Positions 1 through 9,901 of a stretch of DNA of 64,000 bases are shown here, one piece after another. The stretch comes from JAJRXC01 sp047639555. GTDB lineage: Bacteria; Actinomycetota; Acidimicrobiia; Acidimicrobiales; Aldehydirespiratoraceae. The stretch is taken from the NCBI GenBank assembly GCA_047639555.1, contig JBLIOE010000019.1, positions 5,810 to 69,809 of the forward strand, read 5' to 3'. The translations under genes were made by a program, and so were the position numbers. The notes below the pieces were generated by a model. The model did not search any database. It saw only the letters and a list, made by a program, of their open reading frames with translations, and was not told the DNA's origin. The first letter of the stretch is position 1, and every line of letters begins with the position of its first letter.

Positions 1-381
1 GAGGTGAGCATCGAGGCCAAGCCGATGAAGGGCGACTGGAACGGCGCCGGCATGCACACCAACTTCAGCACCAAAGCGATGCGCGAGAGCTACGAGCCGA
101 TCATCGCCGCGTGCGAATCCATGGGTGCTGAAGGCGTCGTTGCCCGTCACCTTGTTGGCTACGGCACGGGTATCGAGGAGCGTCTCACCGGCGACCACGA
201 GACCCAGCGTTTCGATCAGTTCAGCTATGGCGTTTCCGACCGCGGTGCGTCCATCCGTATCCCGTGGCAGGTTGCGCAGGATCAGAAGGGCTACATCGAA
301 GATCGTCGCCCCAACGCCAACGCTGATCCCTATGTCGTGGCGACGCTGCTGACGAACACCATCTGCAGCGCACTCGCGTAA
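1..381 (+). CDS. glnII: Glutamine synthetase type II (GSII), C-terminal part
   Basis: The last 126 residues of a glutamine synthetase that begins before the window. It would make glutamine from glutamate, ammonia and ATP in the cytoplasm. GDWNGAGMHTNFS near the start of the fragment and RRPNANADPY near its end are typical of the eukaryote-like GSII class, not of bacterial GSI. GSII is common as a second synthetase in Actinobacteria and Rhizobia. The gene is followed by a strong hairpin at 401-443. The start and the N-terminal beta-grasp domain cannot be seen. Confidence 0.9.
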   Translation, partial: EVSIEAKPMKGDWNGAGMHTNFSTKAMRESYEPIIAACESMGAEGVVARHLVGYGTGIEERLTGDHETQRFDQFSYGVSDRGASIRIPWQVAQDQKGYIEDRRPNANADPYVVATLLTNTICSALA

Positions 382-400
382 GGCGTTTCGTATTCGATAA

Positions 401-443
401 TTGATGCGGGCCCGCCACAGCCAACGTGGCGGGTTCGCATCAA
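401..443. terminator. Hairpin terminator between convergent glnII and the MDR reductase
   Basis: Two 18-base arms (401-418 and 426-443) pair along their full length with two G-U pairs around a 7-base loop. A short T run (gttttgg) follows on the plus side. The hairpin lies in the only gap between two convergent genes, so it may stop transcription from both sides. Confidence 0.7.
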
Positions 444-483
444 TCTCGAGTTTTGGGGCGAGTGGGGCGGAGCACGGGGCGGC

Positions 484-1554
484 TCACCCGTAGGGGCCAG
501 GACCGGGATCAGCACACAGCTGCACGACGGCCTTGCCGGTGTTGGCGCCGGTGAACAGCGAGTTCAGCTGATCGACACACTTCTCCAGGCCGAACGCATG
601 ATCGACCTTGTATTCCATCTTCCCGTCGGCCGCCCAGGCCCGCACTTGGTCCCACGCCTCGGGGTAGCGGTCGACATAGGCCAGGCCTTGGAACCCCGCC
701 ATCTTTGCCTGCTTGTTGATCAGGTTGAGATAGTTCGACGGCCCCGGTGGGCGACCCTTCTCGTTGTACATCGAGATGGCGCCAATGATCACGACACGGG
801 CACCGATCGCGAGTCGTCGTAGGGCGAGATCAAGGATCGGCCCGCCCACATTGTCGAAGTAGATGTCGAACCCCTTCGGGCGAATCTCCTTGAGGCGAGC
901 GGCCAAGTCGTCGGTGCGTCGATTGAGGCACACCTCCGCTCCGATGGATTCAACCCATCGACACTTCTCGTCGGATCCGGCGATGCCGACGACGGTTGCG
1001 CCGAGGTTGCGAGCGACTTGTACCGCGACGGAGCCGGTGGAGCCGGCCGCCGCGGAGATGAGCACCGAATCGCCCTCTTTGATCTCACCGAGATCGGTGA
1101 GCCCGAAGTAGGCGGTGGCTGCGGCGGAACCGATCACAGCCATCTGAAAGACCGCGTCGTGTTCGGGGGGAAAGGCGTTGACGATCGGGCTGTCGCCATC
1201 GGCAACGATCCAGCTGTTCCAGCCCGGAAGACCACCACCACACCATGAACCGACTGCGATGTCGGGATGGTTGCTCTCGATGACACGGCCCATACCACCG
1301 CCCCGGACCGCCTCGCCGATCTTCACGGCGGGCAGATATCCCTCGCCCTCGTCGAGCCACGACCGAGCGGCCGCGTCCATCTGGACGTAGATCATCCGCA
1401 TCAGTATCTGGCGATCGCCGAGCTCGGGCATTTCGCCTTCCACGAGCTCAACGTCATCGTGGGTAAGCATCCCGTCGGGGCGTTGGCGGAGCACCACCTG
1501 TCGATTGATCCGCTGGAGCGGGTCGGGCAGGTCGTCGAGTGTCAGGTCCGGCAT
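484..1554 (-). CDS. NADP-dependent oxidoreductase, MDR superfamily (PTGR/CurA-like)
   Basis: A 356-residue medium-chain reductase of the zinc-free prostaglandin reductase/CurA group, which reduces enones and similar alkenals with NADPH. The N-terminal GroES-like part lacks the zinc cysteine cluster. The Rossmann motif SAAAGSTGSV is at about residues 167-176, and FDIYFDNVGG, typical of this subgroup, follows. The open frame runs 25 codons further upstream, but homology begins at MPDLTLDD, so the start is placed at 1554. The gene diverges from the methyltransferase at 1633. The physiological substrate is unknown. Confidence 0.85.
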   Translation of the reverse strand: MPDLTLDDLPDPLQRINRQVVLRQRPDGMLTHDDVELVEGEMPELGDRQILMRMIYVQMDAAARSWLDEGEGYLPAVKIGEAVRGGGMGRVIESNHPDIAVGSWCGGGLPGWNSWIVADGDSPIVNAFPPEHDAVFQMAVIGSAAATAYFGLTDLGEIKEGDSVLISAAAGSTGSVAVQVARNLGATVVGIAGSDEKCRWVESIGAEVCLNRRTDDLAARLKEIRPKGFDIYFDNVGGPILDLALRRLAIGARVVIIGAISMYNEKGRPPGPSNYLNLINKQAKMAGFQGLAYVDRYPEAWDQVRAWAADGKMEYKVDHAFGLEKCVDQLNSLFTGANTGKAVVQLCADPGPGPYG

Positions 1555-1632
1555 GCCCGAGATTGTCGCGCATGCTCCGGGCGCGTGCCTGTTCTCTGGT
1601 CGCGCTCCGACGGTCGACGTACAGTTCATGTG

Positions 1633-2274
1633 ATGAGCGAGGAGTTCGGTCTCGATGAGGCCTATGCGGTGGAGACACCGGAGGACAACAAGCGTCTGTA
1701 CGCCGCTTGGGCCGCCACCTACGACGAGGGCTTCCTTGTGAGCACGGGGTATATCTACGCCCGCGGCGTGGCGGCGATGTTCGCGGCCGACGGGTCTGGG
1801 CCGGTTCTCGATATCGGCTGCGGTACTGGCGCCGTCGGCATCGGGCTCGCCGCGCTCAACGTCGGGCCAGTGGACGGTGTCGACATCTCGACCGAGATGG
1901 TGGAGGTCGCGAGGTCGAAGCGCCTTGAGGATCAGGTGGTCTATCGAGATCTGTTCGTGGGAGATCTCACGGCCGGTCTCTCAATCCCCGATGGCGCGTA
2001 CACCGGGGTCGTGAGCGCGGGCACGTTCACCCACGGCCACCTCGGCCCCGAAGTCCTGCCGGAAGTTGTGCGGGTTGGCGCGCCGGGCTGTCGCTTTGCC
2101 ATCGGCGTGAACGCCCAGCACTACAAGACGCGCGGATTCGCGTCGACTCTCGAAGGTTTGGTTGCCGCTGGGCGAATCACCAACCTCACTTCCGACGACG
2201 TGGCGATCTACGAGAACAACACCACCGCGCACGGGCAGGATCGCGCGCTCGTGGTGCGGTTCATCAAACCGTAG
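1633..2274 (+). CDS. Class I SAM-dependent methyltransferase
   Basis: A 213-residue protein with the SAM-binding motif VLDIGCGTG (about residues 58-66), the acidic residue of motif II (GVDISTEM) and a core of about 200 residues. The N-terminal YAAWAATYDEGF segment is common in small-molecule methyltransferases of the UbiE/Mettl27 kind. The open frame extends upstream to 1267 but there overlaps the MDR gene, so ATG 1633 is preferred. It sits 33 bases before nadE and may be co-transcribed with it. The substrate cannot be named. Confidence 0.82.
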   Translation: MSEEFGLDEAYAVETPEDNKRLYAAWAATYDEGFLVSTGYIYARGVAAMFAADGSGPVLDIGCGTGAVGIGLAALNVGPVDGVDISTEMVEVARSKRLEDQVVYRDLFVGDLTAGLSIPDGAYTGVVSAGTFTHGHLGPEVLPEVVRVGAPGCRFAIGVNAQHYKTRGFASTLEGLVAAGRITNLTSDDVAIYENNTTAHGQDRALVVRFIKP

Positions 2275-2307
2275 GGTCCGCTGCGTCGCGGCCCGTACGA
2301 TGACCCC

Positions 2308-4086
2308 ATGAGTGACGGTGTGCCTACCCACCTCCGCGTGGCGATCTGCCAGATCAACACCATCGTTGGCGACCTCGACGGCAACGTGGCGCTAGCGCTC
2401 GAAGCGCTGGCGGAGGCCGAAGAGGCCGGTGCTGATGTCGCGGTGATGCCGGAGATGACCATCACCGGCTATCCGCCGGAGGACCTCGTACTCAAACCCG
2501 GGTTCGTGGCCGACTGTCGGGTCGCGCTCGAAAAGTTCGTGGCCCATACCGGCCGCTGTGCGGTTGTGATCGGGTTTGCCGATGGTGACGATGCGCCGGG
2601 CCGAGTGGTGCAAGACGTGGCGGGTGTCGATCACTTCAACGGCGTGTGGAACGCCGTGGCCATCTGTGCGGAGGGTCAGGTCTTCGGCACGTATCACAAA
2701 CGCCATCTCCCGAATTACGACGTCTTTGATGAGCTGCGTCACTTCCGACCCGGGGCTGAGGCGCTTGCGCTCTACGAGATCGCCGGCGTCCCGGTCGGCG
2801 TGACCCTGTGCGAAGACTCCTGGATTCCCGAGGGCCCGGTTACCCAGTTGGCCCGCGGCGGCGCCCGCCTCGTGCTCAACGTGAACGGATCGCCGTTTCG
2901 CGAGGGAAAGCAGCAGGTACGCGAAGAAGTCATTGCCGAACGAGTCCGAGAGGCGGGAGTGCCCGTCGTCTACGCCAACCTCGTCGGCGGTCAGGACGAG
3001 CTCGTCTTCGACGGCGGATCGTTCGTAATCGCAGGCGACCGCGACGGCACGGCCGTCGTCGCCCGGTGCAACTCGTTTGCCGCCGGCACCGATGTCTTCG
3101 ATATCGAACTTCCGGCGGTGCAACCAACGATCGATCAGTACCCGATCGTGTCGGTGACCGCGGCGGCCTCTGGCCCTCGGAACCTGATCCCCGCCCCGAT
3201 GGTGCCGCCGCTCGACGCGCTGGCTGAACGCTGGGAAGCACTCACGCTCGCCACCCGCGACTATGTCCGCAAGTCGGGCTTCGCCAAGGTGTGTCTCGGC
3301 ATCTCCGGTGGCGTCGATTCCTCGCTCACCGCGGCGATCGCCGTTGATGCGCTTGGGCGCAACAACGTCCACGGCATTCTCCTGCCGTCTCGCTACTCGT
3401 CGGACCACTCGCTCGACGATGCGTATGCCCTCGCCAAGAACCTCGGTATCGAGACATCGACCATCCCCATCGAGCCGGCCCACGCCGCACTGGCCGAGAT
3501 GTTGCTGCCCCACGTGAGCGACGGCGCCATCGAAGTGGGCGACCTCACCGATCAGAACCTGCAAGCGCGGATCCGCGGCGTGGTGTGGATGGCGATGTCC
3601 AACGAACACGGCTGGCTCGCGCTCACGGCCGGCAACAAATCCGAGGCCGCGGTGGGTTACTCCACGCTCTACGGCGACACCGCCGGTGCGTTCGCGGTCA
3701 TCAAGGATGTCTGGAAGCTGTCGGTCTACGAGTTGGGCCGCTGGCGCAACCAGGTTGCAATGATGGAGACCGGTTCCGTGGTCATCCCTGAAGGGGTCCT
3801 CACCAAGGCACCTTCAGCCGAACTGCGCCCGGGACAAACCGACGATCAATCGCTGCCGCCTTATGAGGTGCTCGATCCGATCCTGAAGGCGTACATCGAA
3901 GAAGACTTCACCGTTGCCGAACTCATCGCGACCGAGGTCGCTGCGCCCGACGTCATCGAACGCATCTGCCGCCTGGTCGATATCGCTGAATTCAAGCGTC
4001 GTCAGACCCCGCTGGGTGCCCGTCTTACGAAGAAAGCGTTCGGCCGGGATCGACGCATGCCCATTGTGAACCGCTACCGCGGCTAA
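2308..4086 (+). CDS. nadE: Glutamine-dependent NAD+ synthetase
   Basis: A 592-residue two-domain enzyme that amidates deamido-NAD to NAD+ using ammonia channelled from glutamine. The N-terminal nitrilase-type glutaminase (about 1-270) shows the catalytic triad Glu49 (MPEMTITGYPPEDL), Lys131 (TYHKRH) and Cys168 (TLCEDSW). The C-terminal synthetase has the PP-loop SGGVDSS at 333-339 and GNKSEAAVGY further on. Its length fits the glutamine-using class rather than the short ammonia-using NadE. ATG 2308 follows the methyltransferase closely. Confidence 0.95.
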   Translation: MSDGVPTHLRVAICQINTIVGDLDGNVALALEALAEAEEAGADVAVMPEMTITGYPPEDLVLKPGFVADCRVALEKFVAHTGRCAVVIGFADGDDAPGRVVQDVAGVDHFNGVWNAVAICAEGQVFGTYHKRHLPNYDVFDELRHFRPGAEALALYEIAGVPVGVTLCEDSWIPEGPVTQLARGGARLVLNVNGSPFREGKQQVREEVIAERVREAGVPVVYANLVGGQDELVFDGGSFVIAGDRDGTAVVARCNSFAAGTDVFDIELPAVQPTIDQYPIVSVTAAASGPRNLIPAPMVPPLDALAERWEALTLATRDYVRKSGFAKVCLGISGGVDSSLTAAIAVDALGRNNVHGILLPSRYSSDHSLDDAYALAKNLGIETSTIPIEPAHAALAEMLLPHVSDGAIEVGDLTDQNLQARIRGVVWMAMSNEHGWLALTAGNKSEAAVGYSTLYGDTAGAFAVIKDVWKLSVYELGRWRNQVAMMETGSVVIPEGVLTKAPSAELRPGQTDDQSLPPYEVLDPILKAYIEEDFTVAELIATEVAAPDVIERICRLVDIAEFKRRQTPLGARLTKKAFGRDRRMPIVNRYRG

Positions 4087-4147
4087 TTTCGCCTCCGTCC
4101 GCAATCATCGTGGTGACGGACCACAAGAATCCGGGTGGGGAGGATTT

Positions 4148-4711
4148 GTGCACCAAGGCTTAACGGCTGTGCAGACCGCGCAAGTCGTCGGTGGATTGCA
4201 TTGGGTATCGGCCCGCCTCTTCGAAGTTCTCGGAATGTGGGCGTCCGAAGCAGACCGTCCCGACATTGCCGTCTCGTTGGCGACTTCTTCTCGTCATCTC
4301 GGCTGGCATGCGGCTGATCTCGCCGAGCTCATGCCTGATTCTGTATTGCTTGAAGACGACGCGGTCTCGGCGCCCCACGATCCAGGCGTCGTCGCGGCAG
4401 TCGACGCGATTCGCGCGATTCCCGGTTCGATCGAGCGTCTTGCCGTGGCCCATCGAGTGCTGCTGCCTCGTATCGCGGCGCGTTGTGTCGCCGTTGACCG
4501 AGCGAGCGGGCCCCACAGTGACGCCGCACTTTCGCGGGTCATTTCCTTCCTTCTTGCCGATCTTCGCGGAGACCGTGACGACGGCGAAACGCTCCTCGGC
4601 CGACTATTGAGCGACATCGATGTTGTCGAGCGGGCCAATGGGCGCGTTCTGGAAGCGGAATCTCGACTGGTCACGGTTGGAGGCCTTCTCCCCACTCGTA
4701 TCGAAGATTGA
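4148..4711 (+). CDS. Hypothetical all-helical protein
   Basis: A 187-residue soluble protein starting at GTG 4148. I recognise no family. The sequence looks fully alpha-helical, with paired amphipathic helices (LHWVSARLFEVLGMWA, SRHLGWHAADLAEL) carrying His and Glu/Asp residues. That pattern resembles a ferritin-like bundle, but a clear metal-binding signature is missing. Codon usage is like the neighbouring genes, which supports it as real. It lies between nadE and the sigma factor gene, with a 205-base gap after it. Confidence 0.65.
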   Translation: MHQGLTAVQTAQVVGGLHWVSARLFEVLGMWASEADRPDIAVSLATSSRHLGWHAADLAELMPDSVLLEDDAVSAPHDPGVVAAVDAIRAIPGSIERLAVAHRVLLPRIAARCVAVDRASGPHSDAALSRVISFLLADLRGDRDDGETLLGRLLSDIDVVERANGRVLEAESRLVTVGGLLPTRIED

Positions 4712-4810
4712 GCGCGGCGGTAGGTCCTTCGACTCAACTCTTGGAATGTCAGCCTCCAGTTCCTTATGATTGGTGTGGAATACGCCGATCATCGGGAGGC
4801 ACAGCGTGCT

Positions 4811-4836
4811 TCGAGCGATAGACAGCTCGATACAAT
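4811..4836 (+). promoter_or_regulatory. Candidate promoter with inverted repeat upstream of the sigma factor gene
   Basis: A near-consensus -10 hexamer TACAAT (4831-4836) is preceded by a perfect 6-base inverted repeat, TCGAGC-N8-GCTCGA (4811-4830), in the spacer and -35 area. It lies about 80 bases before the chosen GTG start at 4917. The layout suits repressor control, but no transcription start is known. Confidence 0.35.
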
Positions 4837-4916
4837 ACGCGAACCTGTCGGTGGTGGAATCGCCATCGCTCGGTATCGTGCAAACAGCTAGCCGGTATCG
4901 ACGAGAGGGCAACTCT

Positions 4917-5855
<939 letters not shown>

Positions 5856-5892
5856 AAATCTGAGAGGCGCTGACGCGTCTTGTATTTGTTGG

Positions 5893-5918
5893 AAAAGCGT
5901 CCCTGCGGGGACGCTTTT
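5893..5918 (+). terminator. Rho-independent terminator after the sigma factor gene
   Basis: Arms aaaagcgtccc and gggacgctttt form an 11-base perfect stem around a four-base loop, ending in a T run. The hairpin stands 38 bases after the sigma stop codon and before the next gene. Confidence 0.85.
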
Positions 5919-5963
5919 CTGCGTTTGGGGATGGATGCCGCTGACTGCTGTCAGACTCCGGGC

Positions 5964-6854
5964 ATGAACACGCTGCGAGTTGTGACGTTGAATGTTGGTT
6001 CGTTGTTTGAACCGCACTGGGAGCGTCGGGCCCCTCGGATTGCCCGTGCGCTGGCTGCGCTCGAACCCGATGTGGTGTGTCTGCAGGAGATCGCCGACTC
6101 GTCGGGGCGGCCGAACGCGGCGCAGGAGATCGTCGATGCGATCGGTGATCATGGAGGTGATCTGACCAATCTCGTTTACGGCGGCCTGCCGATGGTCGAG
6201 GGTCTCTATCCGGACGAACCCGACCTCCAGTTTGGGTCCGCCGTGCTTTCGCGGTTCCCGGTAGAGCTGGTGGCGACCCACGCCTTGCCCGTCGACGGTG
6301 AGGGCACTCGCGCTTCCACGATGGGCTGGGAGTTGGTGCATGCCCGCACCGCCGGTCTCGACATTTTCTCGACACATCTGTGCGCGGCGCCGACCGATGC
6401 CAACCATCGCCGGGTGCAGGTGCAGGAGATCAATCGACTGATCCAGGAGACTCGCACGGAGGTGGACACCGACGTGTGGTCTCCGGATCGCCCGGAGATG
6501 CCCCCGATCCTCTGCGGCGATTTCAACGCCGAGCCCGACAGCGACGAGATCCGCTTCCTATGCGGGTTGACCCCACTGGGCGGCGTCGACACCTTCTACC
6601 AGGATTCGTGGAGAGTGGCCGCCGATGGTTCGGTCGGTCACACGAACGACTGGGCAAACCCCTTCGGCGGGAACCTCAATGTCCATCGAAAGCGGATCGA
6701 CTACGTGTTCGTCGGTGATCCGTTTCTACGGCGAGGAAGCGGTGGCCGAGTAATCGAAGCCCATGTGGTCCTCGACGAGGAGGTCGACGGGGTGCCGCTC
6801 AGCGACCATCTCGGAGTGATGGCGCTGATCGCGTGGCCTAACTCGCCGGGATGA
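5964..6854 (+). CDS. Endonuclease/exonuclease/phosphatase (EEP) family hydrolase
   Basis: A 296-residue metal-dependent hydrolase of the DNase I-like EEP fold. Visible motifs in order are the metal-binding Asn (VTLNVGS), the catalytic Glu (VCLQEIAD), GDFNAEPDS, the DYVFV strand and the catalytic SDHLGV near the C-terminus. No signal peptide is seen, so it acts in the cytoplasm. The family covers nucleases, phosphodiesterases and sphingomyelinases, so the substrate is open. ATG 5964 is chosen because the longer frame begins within the preceding terminator. Its 3' end overlaps the convergent gene by 17 bases. Confidence 0.85.
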   Translation: MNTLRVVTLNVGSLFEPHWERRAPRIARALAALEPDVVCLQEIADSSGRPNAAQEIVDAIGDHGGDLTNLVYGGLPMVEGLYPDEPDLQFGSAVLSRFPVELVATHALPVDGEGTRASTMGWELVHARTAGLDIFSTHLCAAPTDANHRRVQVQEINRLIQETRTEVDTDVWSPDRPEMPPILCGDFNAEPDSDEIRFLCGLTPLGGVDTFYQDSWRVAADGSVGHTNDWANPFGGNLNVHRKRIDYVFVGDPFLRRGSGGRVIEAHVVLDEEVDGVPLSDHLGVMALIAWPNSPG

Positions 6855-8397
6855 GGCAGCTAACTGGTGGGGTGCCGTCGACGCCGAGAAGTTCGAGTTC
6901 GATGGGGCCCGCCTGAATCCGCACACGGTCGCCGGGGTTCAATCGCCGAGCGGACGATCGATTGTCGCCCTCGACCACGAAGAGGCGCGCGGCTCGCTCA
7001 ATGACGATCGTTGTCCCACGCTCGACTTCTTGGCGCCATATTCCGGCCTCGCTCTTGTCCTCACAGGTGCCGTCGCTGGTGTCGCTCGTCGTAAGCGCGA
7101 GTGACGCATCGGCGTTCAGCACTGTGAGCGGCGCCGCGTCGATTGGCAGGTCGGGAAGGGCGCCCGCAGCGAGCTCCCGACGCAGCCATGCCACTCGCAC
7201 CTCTTGGAAGAGCAAGGGTTCGAGGTCACCGGGTGCCTGGTCGAGGTAGGGCGAATGGGCCACGGCCAAGACCAGATCACGATTGCCAGTGGTGAACGGA
7301 CCGCGATTGCGGAGCTGATCGGCGTTGTCGGGCATGGCGAGCGCAACGACAACAAGCGGCACGAGCACGAACGGCTTACGAAGCGTCCATAGCTTTTGCG
7401 CGCCGATAGCGATGATGGGCAAGAGGAGCGCCGCGCAGACGTGCATGTAACGACCGATTCCCGCGGTGCCGGCGATATCCACGCCGAAACCGCTGCGATT
7501 GAAACCGGTGAGCGAGGCGAAGGCGATCGCCGCGGTGAGAAGTCCGACTGGAATGGCAAGCGGTCGAATGTTGCCCGACTCACGCCACTTCGCGAATGCG
7601 GTCCACATGCCGAGTGCCGCGATGAGCATGAGGATGACTCCGCCAATCGTGCTTTGGCCGATTCCTTCGAACGCTTGGCGAATCATGTGGAAGGCGAACT
7701 GTGCAATCCGCCAGGGCTGCGGGTCGGAGTCTTCGGCGCCGCCGTAGGCCATCCACCACAGGCCGAATACGACGGCAGGTGGCACGGTGTGAGCGGCCGC
7801 GACTCGCCAGCCGCGATTGAGCAGAACAAAGGCACCAACGCCGACGCTCAGCGCCGGCATGACGGCACTTGTCATCAGCCCAAGGACGGCGATCGACACC
7901 CCCAGGGTGTCGCGCCGAGACCAGGCACCCTTGTGGTCGGCAAGGACGAATTGGGCAAGACCAGCAATGACCGAGCCGTTGAGCGTGATCTGGAACGCGA
8001 ACAAGATGTTGCCCCAGCCAGCTCCAAGGAAGACGAAGGCGACAAGGAGACCGGTTGCGATCCATGCACGGACGCCCGCCCGCCGCATGAGCATGTGCAT
8101 GAGCCCGGCGATGGTCAGGTGCGAGAGGATCACGAGGATCTGATACGGCACGTATGAATGCAGCCCGAACAGCTCATAGTTCACGCGATAGAGGACCAGC
8201 GGGATCGTGACCCAGTGTCCGTTGTGATTCCCGAAGAGCCCGGCGCCGGACGGCAACTTCCGATTGGCGATGAAGGACCATTCGTCACTGCCGAACCATT
8301 GGCCGTCACCCCACACCAACAAGATTGGAAACGCGAGAATCAGGAGCGCCAGCGCGGCGTAGACGCCGTTGGTGTCAGCACCGAACCGTGCCTTCAT
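6838..8397 (-). CDS. Polytopic membrane protein, GT-C glycosyltransferase-like
   Basis: A 519-residue protein with about ten or eleven hydrophobic segments in the first 370 residues, followed by a soluble C-terminal domain of about 150 residues. An acidic pair in the first large loop (GSDEWSFI) sits where GT-C enzymes carry their catalytic Asp/Glu. It is the last gene of the dprE operon and overlaps the GT2 gene by ATGA. The simplest reading is a membrane transferase that takes a sugar from a polyprenyl-phosphate donor made by its neighbours. I cannot assign it to a named family such as AftA or EmbC. Confidence 0.65.
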   Translation of the reverse strand: MKARFGADTNGVYAALALLILAFPILLVWGDGQWFGSDEWSFIANRKLPSGAGLFGNHNGHWVTIPLVLYRVNYELFGLHSYVPYQILVILSHLTIAGLMHMLMRRAGVRAWIATGLLVAFVFLGAGWGNILFAFQITLNGSVIAGLAQFVLADHKGAWSRRDTLGVSIAVLGLMTSAVMPALSVGVGAFVLLNRGWRVAAAHTVPPAVVFGLWWMAYGGAEDSDPQPWRIAQFAFHMIRQAFEGIGQSTIGGVILMLIAALGMWTAFAKWRESGNIRPLAIPVGLLTAAIAFASLTGFNRSGFGVDIAGTAGIGRYMHVCAALLLPIIAIGAQKLWTLRKPFVLVPLVVVALAMPDNADQLRNRGPFTTGNRDLVLAVAHSPYLDQAPGDLEPLLFQEVRVAWLRRELAAGALPDLPIDAAPLTVLNADASLALTTSDTSDGTCEDKSEAGIWRQEVERGTTIVIERAARLFVVEGDNRSSARRLNPGDRVRIQAGPIELELLGVDGTPPVSCLIPAS

Positions 8398-9173
8398 GAG
8401 TTGCCCGTTTCGTCGTGGTAGGAGCGCTCGCCAGACTCGGGGAGCTGGTAGTTCTCGCTGAAGATTCGTCGACGGGTGCGCAACATGTCGGCGATCGTCT
8501 TGCGGATGTTGGCGACCGATGTGGAGCCGCCGCGCCCAATTTCGCGCGGGAAGGTTTGGATGCCCACCTCGCCGACCGGGTACCCCATCAGCATTGTTTT
8601 GATCGTGATCTCGGCGCCGATGAACGGGCTTGTTGCGGTGAGATTGAGCTTGTCGACGACATCCTTTTTGACCAAACGAAGCCCAGTACTGATGTCTCGA
8701 TAGTCGGTATGGAACAGGCGGCGGAGCACGCGATTGTAGACCCGCGAAATGAACACCCGCATTCCGGAGTAGCGGCGTACGTAACGAAATGTGATGACGA
8801 GACCGTAGTGGTTTCGGAGCCGCCAGAGCTTCTTGAGATCGTGGAGGTCGTACTCATCGTCGCCGTCGGTGAAGCAGATCCATGTGTTGTTGCTCGCCGC
8901 GAGGCCCGTGCGGACGGCCGCGCCGTAGCCAAGGTTGGTCTCATGGTGAATGGCCGTCACCCGCTCGTTGTTGGCTGCGAGTTCGTCGGCAAGCTCACCC
9001 GATCGGTCCGGACTACCGTCGTTGACAATCAGGATTTCGTAGTCGTCGGTGAGGAACTCGCAGACCTGGATGGCCTTGTGCGTCACCCGTTCGATGGTGT
9101 GTTCGTCGTTGTAGACGGGGAAGAAAACCGTCAACGAGTCGGGCCGGTCGTCGGAGCGGCGGTGCATGTTCAT
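8394..9173 (-). CDS. Family 2 glycosyltransferase (polyprenyl-phosphate hexosyltransferase-like)
   Basis: A 259-residue GT-A fold glycosyltransferase of the dolichol-phosphate mannose synthase type. The nucleotide-sugar region includes VFFPVYND and IVNDGSPDRS, and the metal-binding acidic motif is FTDGDDEYD. No C-terminal membrane anchor is seen. Such enzymes move a sugar from a nucleotide donor to polyprenyl phosphate on the inner face of the membrane. It abuts dprE2 at 9173 and overlaps the downstream membrane protein by four bases, so translation is probably coupled across the operon. Confidence 0.85.
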   Translation of the reverse strand: MNMHRRSDDRPDSLTVFFPVYNDEHTIERVTHKAIQVCEFLTDDYEILIVNDGSPDRSGELADELAANNERVTAIHHETNLGYGAAVRTGLAASNNTWICFTDGDDEYDLHDLKKLWRLRNHYGLVITFRYVRRYSGMRVFISRVYNRVLRRLFHTDYRDISTGLRLVKKDVVDKLNLTATSPFIGAEITIKTMLMGYPVGEVGIQTFPREIGRGGSTSVANIRKTIADMLRTRRRIFSENYQLPESGERSYHDETGNS

Positions 9174-9901
9174 CAGAAGTCCAACCGGTTGTAGATTTGC
9201 GACGGAAGAATTTGCAGGCCCCGAACAATGGGGCTCCAGTAGCGGGGTTCAAAGACGGTGCGAGACCGCCCGCCGAGACCAGAGATCACCCGGGCGGCCA
9301 CCTTCTTCGGGTCGGCTGGCTTCAGCTTCAGATCGCCCTGAGCGAGCCGTGTGTCGACATACCCCAAGCGGTAGAGGTGCACGGCGGCGCCGCTTCGGCC
9401 CAGTCGGTGCTGCATGGATCCGGCGAACGACTCGAGGCCCGCCTTCGCGGCTGCGTAGGCCACGTTGTTACGCCGCGGCGCGCCCGCCGCGATGGACGAA
9501 AACAGCACCAGGGTGCCGGCATCGGCCGTCTCGAACTCGATTGCGTAGTGACCGGCGAGCTTCATCACGCCCGTCATGTTGTTCGTCACGAGCGTGCTTG
9601 TGGTGGCCCAGTCGGTTGTGCCCTCGTCGATGGCCGAAACGCTGCCGGCCGTAATGATGACCGCGCTTGGGTTGGTCGCGGCTTGAGCGATGAAGTGAGT
9701 CAACGAGTTGTCGTCGCTCACATCGACGGCGATTGGCGTGACCGAGCCCGCTCCTGCTTCTACAAGCGGTGCGACGAGAGCATCGAGGTCGTCCTGGTTC
9801 CGTGAACCAATCACCAGGTCCCAACCGGCGGCGGCAAGACCTTCGGCAATCGCCAGCCCAACCCCCGCGCTCGCTCCAACAACGATTGCCTTCTTAGACA
9901 T
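9173..9901 (-). CDS. Short-chain dehydrogenase, DprE2-like
   Basis: An SDR oxidoreductase of 242 residues if started at MSKKAIVVG. The cofactor motif GASAGVG is at about residues 9-15, LFSSIAAG carries the catalytic Ser region, and YAAAK is the Tyr-Lys pair. It lies directly downstream of a DprE1 homologue, as dprE2 does in mycobacteria, where the pair epimerises decaprenylphosphoryl ribose to arabinose. The start is ambiguous: three in-frame ATGs at 9931, 9916 and 9901 lie in a 15-base repeat, and the frame is open from 9958, overlapping dprE1. The context supports DprE2, but SDR sequence alone cannot prove it. Confidence 0.75.
   Translation of the reverse strand: MSKKAIVVGASAGVGLAIAEGLAAAGWDLVIGSRNQDDLDALVAPLVEAGAGSVTPIAVDVSDDNSLTHFIAQAATNPSAVIITAGSVSAIDEGTTDWATTSTLVTNNMTGVMKLAGHYAIEFETADAGTLVLFSSIAAGAPRRNNVAYAAAKAGLESFAGSMQHRLGRSGAAVHLYRLGYVDTRLAQGDLKLKPADPKKVAARVISGLGGRSRTVFEPRYWSPIVRGLQILPSQIYNRLDF

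Noticed and set aside
2392..3609. Antisense frame of 405 codons opposite nadE
   Set aside because: Opposite a fully conserved enzyme, His/Arg-rich and without family features.
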